Origin: an uncultured Sulfurovum sp.
Lineage (GTDB): Bacteria; Campylobacterota; Campylobacteria; Campylobacterales; Sulfurovaceae
Assembly (NCBI GenBank): GCA_937938065.1
Contig: CALDBH010000002.1
Location: 1-5,661 of the forward strand
Direction of reading: 5' to 3'
DNA length: 5,661 nt
The translations under genes were made by a program, and so were the position numbers. Shown one piece after another: positions 1 to 5,114 of the stretch. The stretch's first letter is position 1. Each line of letters begins with the position of its first letter. The notes beneath the pieces were generated by a model. The model was not told the origin of the DNA. It was given only the letters and a program-made list of their open reading frames with translations, and ran no database searches.

Positions 1-599
1 CTCAAAGGTCGTCTCTGTGTACAATTATAGGCAATCTCGTCAGGTATGGCACCTGCTTTGACTAAATTTTTTGCTACGTTAAACACCTCTTCATTCATTG
101 AATTAGTGGTAAAGTACCTTGTATCAGAGAGTAGTGCCGTATAAAAACATGTCGCTGCATCAGCCTCTACAGTATAAAGTTCTTTAAACAATGCAAATGC
201 CACCTGTGACGCGGACGCATATTCAGCTATCACAACATTGATACTTCCATAAAGTGTATTACTCTCATGGTGATCGATGTTGATGATATCTCTACCTTCT
301 AGATCAAACCCCAGTCTATCTACACTGCCACAATCACAAGAGAGTATCAAACTGTCTGTATAATCCATATGATGTTTGATTTTTTTAAAGTTTGGTAAAA
401 AATCAAGATGAAGGGGTAAGTCTATTGAAGCATTCACTACTTCAACTTTTTTACTTTTATCTTTACTTAACAGTGCATAGATACCTAATGCTGTACCCAA
501 AGTATCCGCATCGGGGTTAAGATGGGAAAGTATGGTGATAGAGTTTGCAGATTCTATCTTATTTTTGACTTCATCATAGGGGAGACTCTCAATAATCAT
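1..599 (-). CDS. DHH-family phosphoesterase (NrnA-like), 3' end cut by window edge
   Basis: The minus strand reads open from ATG at 599 to the left edge, giving 199 codons plus two bases with no stop. The N-terminal DHH domain is clear: HLNPDAD (residues 26-32, usual HxNPDxD metal motif), DCG (89-91), the signature IDHH (108-111) and SDTRYF (158-163, the last metal-binding Asp at 159). Expected metal ligands H26, D30, D32, D89, H110 and D159 are all present. Family members of about 310-340 residues carry a C-terminal DHHA1 substrate-binding domain, which must lie beyond the edge. Known relatives (NrnA, pAp phosphatase) degrade 2-5 nt RNAs or 3'-phosphoadenosine 5'-phosphate in the cytoplasm using Mn2+. 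The exact substrate cannot be told from this half. A weak purine-rich stretch (GAAAGAA) before 599 can serve as ribosome binding site. It follows nadC by 66 bases and may be transcribed with it or from its own promoter. Confidence 0.9.
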   Translation of the reverse strand, partial: MIIESLPYDEVKNKIESANSITILSHLNPDADTLGTALGIYALLSKDKSKKVEVVNASIDLPLHLDFLPNFKKIKHHMDYTDSLILSCDCGSVDRLGFDLEGRDIINIDHHESNTLYGSINVVIAEYASASQVAFALFKELYTVEADAATCFYTALLSDTRYFTTNSMNEEVFNVAKNLVKAGAIPDEIAYNCTQRRPL

Positions 600-634
600 T
601 TTGTTCTTTCATTATTTAGTTCACACAGTCTTAA

Positions 635-640
635 ATTATA
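635..640 (-). promoter_or_regulatory. Candidate -10 box (TATAAT) for the DHH phosphoesterase gene
   Basis: On the minus strand positions 640 to 635 read a perfect TATAAT, 35 bases before the ATG at 599. No TTGACA-like -35 is seen at the right distance (positions 663-658 read ATAGTC). Campylobacterota sigma-70 promoters often lack a conserved -35, so its absence is not decisive. The box begins immediately after the inverted repeat at 641-668. In sequence this AT-rich, such a hexamer may also arise by chance. Confidence 0.35.
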
Positions 641-668
641 TAGTAATAGTGTTAACAGACTATTACTA
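641..668. repeat. Perfect 10-bp inverted repeat at the nadC stop codon
   Basis: Positions 641-650 (TAGTAATAGT) and 659-668 (ACTATTACTA) are exact reverse complements, separated by an 8-base spacer that contains the palindrome GTTAAC. Read on the minus strand, the first arm starts with the TAG stop codon of nadC, and the second arm is followed directly by TATAATTT. As RNA it could form a 10-bp, AU-rich hairpin. The following bases are not a proper U-tract, so it is a poor intrinsic terminator. It may instead be an operator dyad or an mRNA-end stabilising or processing hairpin between nadC and the DHH gene. Confidence 0.6.
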
Positions 669-1484
669 CTCTACCTTCATAGACAAATCTATCCAATTTG
701 CCTGATGGATGACTGCTCCTGAACTAATGGCATCTACTCCAGTGCTTGCAATCTCTTCAATCGTCTCAAGTGTTACATTACCACTGGCTTCCAGTAAGAT
801 GTGAGGATAATTCTCATTTCTGTACGCGACTACTTCCTTGGTCTCTTCTATAGACATATTATCACACATCACAATATCTGCTCCGGCTTTCATCGCTTTT
901 TTAACCATAGCTAGACTTTCGCATTCTATTTCAACTTTTGAGGTAAATGGAATCTTTTGTCTTACTTCTTTCATAAAAGCATCTAAATCATCTATCGTCT
1001 GTAAGTGTGTGTCTTTCAGCATTAAACAGTCATCAAGCCCCATGCGGTGATTGATCCCTCCACCACAGCGTACTGCATATTTTTCAAACTCACGAAGCAG
1101 AGGTCTTGTTTTTCTTGTATCCAATAACTTCACACCCGAATCTTTGATAGCATCTACATATTCAGCTGTCAAAGTAGCGATAGAACTTGCATGAAGTGCC
1201 ATATCCAAAATGGAACGCTCAAGTGAAAGAATGGTTTTTGAATCTCCTGAGATAAAAAGAAGTTTTTCACCCTTTACAAAACGACTGCCATCAGAGATTT
1301 TCCACTCCAGTGATAAGTCATACATCTTTGCAAAGGTCTCTACATACTCCTGTCCTGCAAATACTCCATCACTCTTGGCGATGATATACGCTCTTATAGA
1401 TTTACCTGTACTAATACGGGAAAACAAGTCTCCACGTCCTACATCTTCAGCCACTAAAGCCTTTAGAAATGTCTCTTTAAACAT
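666..1484 (-). CDS. nadC: Nicotinate-nucleotide pyrophosphorylase, carboxylating (quinolinate phosphoribosyltransferase)
   Basis: Cytoplasmic enzyme that joins quinolinate and PRPP, with loss of CO2, to form nicotinate mononucleotide, the last dedicated step of de novo NAD synthesis. The 272 residues are normal for the family. Visible family blocks are the DTRKTRP loop (residues about 122-128), the following EKYAV, GGG and NHRMGLDD segment, MLKDTH, VEIECES, MCDNM, LEASGNV and the final GVDAISSGAVIHQA. Basic residues in the DTRK, NHR and MLKD blocks form the phosphate and dicarboxylate-binding site in known structures. KTRPL and KDTH replace the more widespread KTTPG and KDNH; I recall the same variants in Helicobacter NadC. 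The ATG shares one base with the nadA TAA stop (TAATG), which implies one transcript and coupled translation with nadA. The stop codon at 668-666 is part of a perfect inverted repeat. Confidence 0.96.
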   Translation of the reverse strand: MFKETFLKALVAEDVGRGDLFSRISTGKSIRAYIIAKSDGVFAGQEYVETFAKMYDLSLEWKISDGSRFVKGEKLLFISGDSKTILSLERSILDMALHASSIATLTAEYVDAIKDSGVKLLDTRKTRPLLREFEKYAVRCGGGINHRMGLDDCLMLKDTHLQTIDDLDAFMKEVRQKIPFTSKVEIECESLAMVKKAMKAGADIVMCDNMSIEETKEVVAYRNENYPHILLEASGNVTLETIEEIASTGVDAISSGAVIHQANWIDLSMKVE

Positions 1485-2491
1485 TATTTTATCGCCAACA
1501 TGCGCTCTAGCGCTAAATTTGCATACTTAATCGTATCAGGATCCACCACAATTTCATTAATTGGTTTGTTATCTTCTATGGATTTTAGTGTGTTATAGAG
1601 ATCTTCCAAAGTCGTTTCATTCATTGTTGGGCACTCTGGTTTGGTTGAAGAGAGTACATAGGTATTACCTTTTCTCATTCTGTTGACAAGATTGTATTCT
1701 GTTCCTATAGCTACTTTTTGTTCAGGATCAAGGTCATTGACATACTTAATGAGTTGTGATGTGGATCCTGAAAAGTCTGCTACACGTACTACACTTGGAT
1801 CGCATTCTGGGTGGACGGCTATTTTAATGTCTGGGTACTTGTTTCGGTAGAACTCTACATCATCTACTGTAAAGAGTTGGTGTACAGAACAAAAACCATT
1901 AAAACAAATGATATCTGCTTCTTTAGGATCACACTCTTTCCCATCTACTTCTACACCAATAACACAGGACTTCAAGCCCATTTGTATAGCAAAATTCTGT
2001 CCTAAACATCTGTCTGGAACGAAGAGTATCTTCTTCCCACTCTCTAATCCTTTTTCAATGATCTTAAATGCATTGGAAGAGGTACATACCAGTCCGCCCA
2101 TCTTTCCTACTTTTGCCTTGACTGAAGCATCAGAGTTGATATAGGTAATAGGTAAGATGTTTTCTTTGGCTATGCCTCTGTCGACCATGTACTGTACGGA
2201 TTCGTCAAAATAAGAGCCGTCCATCATACGTGCCATGGCACAACATGCTATTTTTGGCATAAGTACACGTTTCTCAGGTGCAATAACTTTTACACTTTGG
2301 CCCATAAACCCAACCCCGCAAAAAACAACCCACGGGTTTTTATCTGCTTTGGATCTGCGTGCCAACTCAAGACTGTCACCGACAATATCAGCCATTTCAA
2401 ATACTTCATCACGCTGATAATAGTGTGCCACTACTGTGACATCCAATTCTTTTTTAAGCCTGTTAATTTCAGCTTTGTAATCAATACTCAT
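1484..2491 (-). CDS. nadA: Quinolinate synthase A (4Fe-4S)
   Basis: Condenses iminoaspartate with dihydroxyacetone phosphate to quinolinate in the cytoplasm, using an oxygen-sensitive [4Fe-4S] cluster. The 335-residue length fits the family. The three family blocks carrying cluster cysteines are all present: KIACCAMARMMD (C84, next to a second cysteine C83), NGFCSVHQLFT (C201) and PECPTMNETT (C287). Other conserved blocks are AHYYQRDEV near the N-terminus (residues 22-30), GDSLELAR (38-45), TYINSDASVKAK (116-127), LFVPDRCLGQNFA (156-168), HPECDPSVV (227-235) and FSGSTSQLIKYV (240-251). The start is supported by AAGGA at 2501-2497, five bases before ATG. It is the first gene of a minus-strand unit with nadC, divergent from plsY. 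NadB, or an aspartate dehydrogenase that would supply iminoaspartate, is not within view. Confidence 0.97.
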   Translation of the reverse strand: MSIDYKAEINRLKKELDVTVVAHYYQRDEVFEMADIVGDSLELARRSKADKNPWVVFCGVGFMGQSVKVIAPEKRVLMPKIACCAMARMMDGSYFDESVQYMVDRGIAKENILPITYINSDASVKAKVGKMGGLVCTSSNAFKIIEKGLESGKKILFVPDRCLGQNFAIQMGLKSCVIGVEVDGKECDPKEADIICFNGFCSVHQLFTVDDVEFYRNKYPDIKIAVHPECDPSVVRVADFSGSTSQLIKYVNDLDPEQKVAIGTEYNLVNRMRKGNTYVLSSTKPECPTMNETTLEDLYNTLKSIEDNKPINEIVVDPDTIKYANLALERMLAIK

Positions 2492-2531
2492 TTATATCCT
2501 TCAGGGATTGAATCCTCTCAATAATATGGCT

Positions 2532-2555
2532 ATTTTATCAAAATTCGGATAAAAT
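2532..2555. repeat. 8-bp inverted repeat forming outward-facing -10-like boxes
   Basis: ATTTTATC (2532-2539) and GATAAAAT (2548-2555) are exact reverse complements around an 8-base spacer. Each arm reads GATAAAAT in the outward direction, so each could be the -10 of one divergent promoter, or the pair could be a symmetric operator over both. In DNA this AT-rich, a short inverted repeat has a fair chance of occurring at random. Confidence 0.4.
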
Positions 2556-2567
2556 TGCACTATTCAA

Positions 2568-2595
2568 ACACTTATAACATTTTCAAGATAAGTGT
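2568..2595. repeat. 8-bp inverted repeat upstream of plsY
   Basis: ACACTTAT (2568-2575) and ATAAGTGT (2588-2595) are exact reverse complements separated by 12 bases. The centre-to-centre spacing of the arms is 20 bp, about two helical turns, which would suit a dimeric DNA-binding protein. It ends 27 bases before the plsY ATG and may overlap the plsY promoter or leader. No T-run follows, so it is not a terminator. Confidence 0.4.
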
Positions 2596-2622
2596 AGTAT
2601 AAATTTTAATTGTGGACTAATC

Positions 2623-3246
2623 ATGGACTTTTTAACGAATCAAAATATTTTACTCTATCTTGCGGCCTATCTTATAGCCGGAATTCCTTTTGGATACCTA
2701 CTGGCTAAAAAATTTGCAGGTGTTGACATCAAAGAAGCCGGAAGCGGTAATATCGGTGCCACCAATGTACTTCGTGTTGTAAAAGAACAAGACCCGAAAC
2801 TGGCAAAAAAACTAGGTGCCATCACACTCTTTTTGGATGCTATAAAAGGTGTTGTTGTCATACTTGTAGCTAAGATGCTTGGTGCTCCTGAAAGTGTACT
2901 TTGGACCATAGCAGTACTGGCTGTAGTAGGACATTGTTTTTCAGCATTTTTGTTTTTTGAAGGTGGCAAAGGTGTAGCTACCGGCTTTGGTGTACTGCTC
3001 ATTATGATGCCTGTCCCTGCTCTTATTGCTATTGTTGTTTGGCTGATTGCAGCAAAAGGATTAAAGATCTCGTCACTCTCCTCACTCATAGGGCTCATTG
3101 CTTTCATTATCGCATCATACGTGATGTACCCTGAAGTACCGGGTATAGGTTCACATGCTCCTATTTGGATCATCGCATTTATCATCTTCTATAAACATAT
3201 CCCAAATATTGTAAGAATCTTCAAGAAAGAAGAAGGCAAAGTCTAA
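2623..3246 (+). CDS. plsY: Glycerol-3-phosphate acyltransferase PlsY (acyl-phosphate dependent)
   Basis: Integral inner-membrane enzyme that transfers the acyl group from acyl-phosphate (made by PlsX, not in the window) to glycerol 3-phosphate, giving lysophosphatidic acid, the first committed step of phospholipid synthesis. The 207 residues are strongly hydrophobic, with segments near residues 9-28, 67-87, 92-112, 121-144, 152-170 and 180-190. All three cytoplasmic family motifs are present: SGNIGATNVLR (41-51), GHCFSAFLFFEGGKGVAT (103-120) and KHIPNIVR (191-198). No cleavable signal peptide is needed. The ATG at 2623 is preceded only by a weak GGA at 2614-2616, six bases away. A single base separates its stop from folB, so the two are almost certainly one transcript. 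Identity is very secure. Confidence 0.96.
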   Translation: MDFLTNQNILLYLAAYLIAGIPFGYLLAKKFAGVDIKEAGSGNIGATNVLRVVKEQDPKLAKKLGAITLFLDAIKGVVVILVAKMLGAPESVLWTIAVLAVVGHCFSAFLFFEGGKGVATGFGVLLIMMPVPALIAIVVWLIAAKGLKISSLSSLIGLIAFIIASYVMYPEVPGIGSHAPIWIIAFIIFYKHIPNIVRIFKKEEGKV

Positions 3247-3247
3247 A

Positions 3248-3574
3248 ATGACCATTCATATAGAAGATCTGACTTTTGATGTCATCATCGGTTTACTCGA
3301 CTTTGAACGAGACAGACCACAACGTGTCATCATCAATCTTGAAGCTTCTTATGATTACAGCGATGATGCATTTATCGACTATGCTGATATGGTACTTTTG
3401 ATACAAAATGAACTCAAAGAGAAACGCTATGAACTTTTAGAGAATGCTCTTTTAGGTCTCAAAGAGGTACTCTATACAACCTATCCACATCTTCAAGCAC
3501 TCTCACTCAAGATTTCCAAACCGGATATTTTAGCTGACTGCACTGTTTCCTTAAGTAAAACTTGGAATTTTTAA
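3248..3574 (+). CDS. folB: Dihydroneopterin aldolase
   Basis: Cytoplasmic folate-pathway enzyme cleaving 7,8-dihydroneopterin to 6-hydroxymethyl-7,8-dihydropterin and glycolaldehyde. At 108 residues it is slightly short for FolB (about 110-122) but complete. Family features are IGLLDFERDRPQ (14-25, with E20), DYADMV (44-49, Y45), LLENAL (63-68, E65) and ISKPD (89-93, K91). These correspond by even spacing to E22, Y54, E74 and K100 of the Staphylococcus aureus enzyme, so the pterin-binding glutamate and catalytic Tyr/Lys are kept. AGAAGG at 3231-3236, inside the end of plsY, is the likely ribosome binding site. The sequence is divergent in its middle, as FolB usually is. FolX (dihydroneopterin triphosphate epimerase) is the main alternative, since it shares the fold, but FolB fits the motifs better. 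It sits one base behind plsY and 69 bases before the regulator gene. Confidence 0.88.
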   Translation: MTIHIEDLTFDVIIGLLDFERDRPQRVIINLEASYDYSDDAFIDYADMVLLIQNELKEKRYELLENALLGLKEVLYTTYPHLQALSLKISKPDILADCTVSLSKTWNF

Positions 3575-3582
3575 ATTTTTTT
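3547..3582 (+). terminator. Possible intrinsic terminator overlapping the end of folB
   Basis: TTCC (3547-3550) can pair with GGAA (3564-3567), and AAG (3553-3555) with CTT (3561-3563), making a 7-bp stem with a 2-base bulge and a 5-base loop. A T-rich run follows (TTTTT at 3568-3572, then seven T at 3576-3582). The stem is short and bulged and lies inside the last codons of folB, so termination is likely partial if it occurs at all. It would separate plsY-folB from the regulator, which has a good promoter of its own just downstream. Confidence 0.35.
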
Positions 3583-3609
3583 CAAAACCCCCTATTTTTA
3601 TGTTATAAT
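3581..3609 (+). promoter_or_regulatory. Extended -10 sigma-70 promoter of the hsrA-type regulator
   Basis: TGTTATAAT at 3601-3609 is a perfect extended -10 (TG, one base, TATAAT). Exactly 17 bases upstream of the hexamer is TTCAAA (3581-3586), a partial match to TTGACA, embedded in a T-rich stretch of the kind common before Campylobacterota promoters. Transcription would start near 3616, giving a leader of about 28 bases that includes AAGG at 3633-3636, seven bases before the ATG. This is the best promoter match in the window. Confidence 0.65.
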
Positions 3610-3610
3610 A

Positions 3611-3626
3611 TTAAATAAATCTTAAA
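3611..3626 (+). promoter_or_regulatory. TTAAA direct repeat at the regulator's transcription start (possible autoregulatory site)
   Basis: TTAAA occurs at 3611-3615 and again at 3622-3626, so the two copies start 11 bp apart, one helical turn, just downstream of the -10. OmpR-family regulators bind head-to-tail repeats with about this period. As I recall, the Helicobacter HP1043 site is a TTAAG-type direct repeat with a 6-base spacer at its own promoter. The match here is inferred, and the region is very AT-rich. Confidence 0.3.
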
Positions 3627-3643
3627 GATAAAAAGGTTCATTT

Positions 3644-4318
3644 ATGAGAATATTGATCATAGAAGATGAAGTGACACTCGGCAAAACACTTTCAGATACA
3701 CTGACAGAAGAAGGTTATCAAAATGATGTGGCTGAAAATCTTGGTGATGCAAAGTATTATATTGATATCAGAAACTACGATTTAGTGCTGCTTGCATGGC
3801 CATCTGGCAGTGAAAAGAATCTAGATATCATCTCTACTATTAAAACAGAAGCACATAAAACCTCTGTGATCGTTCTCTCTGATCGTGAAGACAAAGAGAG
3901 TGAGATCAAAGCACTAAGATCTGGTGCAGATGACTTTATCAGAAAACCTCTTGACTATGATATTTTACTGGTACGTATTGAAGCAAAACTACGATTTGGT
4001 GTTTCCAACATTATCGAAATAGAAGACCTTATCATCAATCCGGAAGAAGAAAAGATCATCTATCAGGGTGAAGAGATAGAACTCAAAGGTAAACCATTTG
4101 AAGTCTTAACACATTTGGCTATGCATAAAGACCAAATCGTCTCCAAAGAGCAACTGCTAGATGCCATCTGGGAAGAGCCTGAACTTGTGACACCTAACGT
4201 TATTGAAGTTGCTATCAACCAGATCCGTCAAAAAATGGATAAACCTTTAGATATTACTACTATTGAAACAGTAAGAAGACGTGGTTATAGATTTTGTTTT
4301 CCTAAAAAGATCTCTTAA
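3644..4318 (+). CDS. hsrA: Atypical OmpR-family response regulator, HsrA/CosR type (pseudo-receiver)
   Basis: Cytoplasmic DNA-binding regulator of 224 residues with a receiver domain (about 1-118) and a winged-helix effector (about 125-220). The effector contains GKPFEVLTHLA, QIVSKEQLLDAIWEEPE and the RRRGYRFCFPKK end, which match from memory almost residue for residue Helicobacter HsrA (HP1043) and Campylobacter CosR (Cj0355c). Those are essential orphan regulators of growth, redox and oxidative-stress genes. The receiver keeps the acidic residues E7/D8, a Ser at the switch position (S79) and the conserved lysine K101. The phospho-acceptor Asp, however, is replaced by A51 (YDLVLLAWP in place of the usual LLD). 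Ordinary phosphorylation is therefore not possible, as in HsrA, and no histidine kinase gene is adjacent. It has its own extended -10 promoter and a clear AAGG ribosome binding site. Orthology is confident; the symbol cosR would be equally valid. Confidence 0.93.
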   Translation: MRILIIEDEVTLGKTLSDTLTEEGYQNDVAENLGDAKYYIDIRNYDLVLLAWPSGSEKNLDIISTIKTEAHKTSVIVLSDREDKESEIKALRSGADDFIRKPLDYDILLVRIEAKLRFGVSNIIEIEDLIINPEEEKIIYQGEEIELKGKPFEVLTHLAMHKDQIVSKEQLLDAIWEEPELVTPNVIEVAINQIRQKMDKPLDITTIETVRRRGYRFCFPKKIS

Positions 4319-4330
4319 TCCTTTAGCGCC

Positions 4331-4780
4331 ATGACACCTTTTTGGCACCTTCCTCTTATGTGGTTCAAAACCTCTCAACCCCAAACTAAAGCTATTCTTT
4401 TTTATGATGGAACTTGTGCATTTTGCAATGCCATAGTTCGTTTCGTCATAGTGAGAGATCGCAATGACCTACTGACTTTTTCCCCTCTTCAGGGGGAGAC
4501 TATCAAAGAAAAAAATATCGATATAGTTGATCTTGATAGCATCATACTCTATACACAAAATGGGGAAACACTCTACAAAAGTGATGCAAGTATTGCTCTG
4601 TTTCAACGACTTGGTGGCTTATGGTTTATCATGGCAAAGATAAGTAAGTTCATACCTAAAGTATTACGGGATGCTGTCTATGATCTTATAGCAAAAATAC
4701 GATACAAATTGGCAGGTAAAATAGAAGATAAAACATGCCCTCTTTTACCAAAAAAATACCAAAGTAAAATTTTATTATAA
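4331..4780 (+). CDS. DCC-family thiol-disulfide oxidoreductase (DUF393)
   Basis: The protein of 149 residues has the family signature FYDGTCAFCN (24-33), giving the D26-x2-C29-x2-C32 that names the group. It also has the typical C-terminal block RDAVYDLIAKIRYKLAGK (113-130) and a conserved later cysteine (C136 in KTCPLLP). The CxxC suggests thiol-disulfide exchange in a thioredoxin-like fold; no substrate is established for the family. No signal peptide is evident, so it is probably cytoplasmic or loosely membrane-associated through its amphipathic C-terminal helices. The start is uncertain. ATG 4331 lies 12 bases after the hsrA stop, but neither it nor ATG 4358 (residue 10) has a Shine-Dalgarno match, so translation may rely on coupling to hsrA. 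Its place between a redox-linked regulator and a ferredoxin fits a redox role, but this is inference. Confidence 0.85.
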   Translation: MTPFWHLPLMWFKTSQPQTKAILFYDGTCAFCNAIVRFVIVRDRNDLLTFSPLQGETIKEKNIDIVDLDSIILYTQNGETLYKSDASIALFQRLGGLWFIMAKISKFIPKVLRDAVYDLIAKIRYKLAGKIEDKTCPLLPKKYQSKILL

Positions 4781-4795
4781 ATTCGCAGATAATTT

Positions 4796-4855
4796 AACTT
4801 AAGCATAAGCTTTGTTCCGTTATAACTCGTATAAATAACATATACAGAGGAAACC
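4796..4855 (+). promoter_or_regulatory. Candidate promoter and ribosome binding site of the ferredoxin gene
   Basis: The 75-base gap after the DCC gene carries TATAAC (4821-4826, inside the palindrome GTTATAAC) and TATAAA (4830-4835) as possible -10 boxes. No convincing -35 is seen. GAGGA at 4847-4851, four bases before the ATG, is the strongest Shine-Dalgarno sequence in the window and suits an abundantly made small protein. A TAAGC-A-TAAGC direct repeat (4800-4810) lies further upstream; its meaning is unknown. Confidence 0.4.
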
Positions 4856-5107
4856 ATGGCATTAGTAATAACTGACGAATGTATTGCATGTGATGCATGT
4901 AGAGAAGAGTGTCCAAATGAGGCAATCGAAGAAAATGATCCGGTTTATATTATCGATGCAGATAGATGTACAGAGTGTGTAGGTCATTTTGATGAACCTC
5001 AATGTATCTCTGTGTGTCCGGTAGATTGTATTGTTCCGGATCCTGACAATGTTGAGAACGTTGAAGAGTTAAAATTCAAATATGACAAACTGCAAGAAGA
5101 AGAGTAG
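4856..5107 (+). CDS. 2[4Fe-4S] ferredoxin, Alvin (YfhL) type
   Basis: Small acidic cytoplasmic electron carrier of 83 residues. The first cluster motif is regular, C9-x2-C12-x2-C15-x3-C19-P. The second is stretched, C38-x2-C41-x8-C50-x3-C54-P, where clostridial ferredoxins have x2 between the second and third cysteines. This enlarged loop, an extra non-ligand cysteine (C58) and the C-terminal charged helix (about 66-83) are hallmarks of the Allochromatium vinosum-type ferredoxins. In that group one cluster has a very low potential. In epsilonproteobacteria such ferredoxins are candidates for partners of pyruvate and 2-oxoglutarate:ferredoxin oxidoreductases or of flavodoxin-linked reactions; the partner here cannot be told. 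It is seven bases upstream of the ppx gene and probably co-transcribed. Campylobacter and Helicobacter name the homologue fdxB or fdxA variably, so no symbol is given. Confidence 0.95.
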   Translation: MALVITDECIACDACREECPNEAIEENDPVYIIDADRCTECVGHFDEPQCISVCPVDCIVPDPDNVENVEELKFKYDKLQEEE

Positions 5108-5114
5108 TTAGGCT

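Larger units (their letters stand above)
2492..2622. promoter_or_regulatory. Divergent intergenic region between nadA and plsY
   Basis: These 131 AT-rich bases must carry the start signals for both the nadA-nadC unit (leftward) and plsY-folB (rightward). A GATAAAAT box on the minus strand (2539-2532) lies about 40 bases before the nadA ATG. The same octamer on the plus strand (2548-2555) lies about 68 bases before the plsY ATG. TATAAA at 2598-2603 is another rightward candidate, but it would leave a very short leader. No good -35 accompanies any of these. Two inverted repeats fall in this region and are listed separately. I see no riboswitch-like structure, though that judgement is by eye only. 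Confidence 0.5.

Noticed and set aside
589..612. Seven-codon reading frame (ATG at 612, stop TGA at 591-589) overlapping the DHH gene start in another frame.
   Set aside because: It has no ribosome binding site of its own, and the region is better explained as the purine-rich leader of the DHH gene. Short frames of this size are common by chance.
1210..1530. Plus-strand open frame of 106 codons across the nadC start.
   Set aside because: It is antisense to nadC and the end of nadA, both of which are clear by motif, and its translation has no recognisable features.
1908..2144. Plus-strand open frame of 78 codons within nadA.
   Set aside because: It is antisense to conserved NadA motifs and has no ribosome binding site or recognisable product.
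2505..2515. Palindrome GGATT-G-AATCC just upstream of the nadA ribosome binding site.
   Set aside because: A one-base loop cannot form an RNA hairpin, and five-base arms are too short to claim an operator.
2667..3185. Long open frame of 172 codons on the minus strand within plsY.
   Set aside because: It lies wholly antisense to a plsY gene with all family motifs. Its translation shows no recognisable domain, and its composition is that of a codon shadow.
4781..4800. Possible terminator after the DCC gene (AAATT ... AATTT arms at about 4779-4795).
   Set aside because: The stem would be five A-U pairs with no G-C pairs and no following U-tract, so it is too weak to support.
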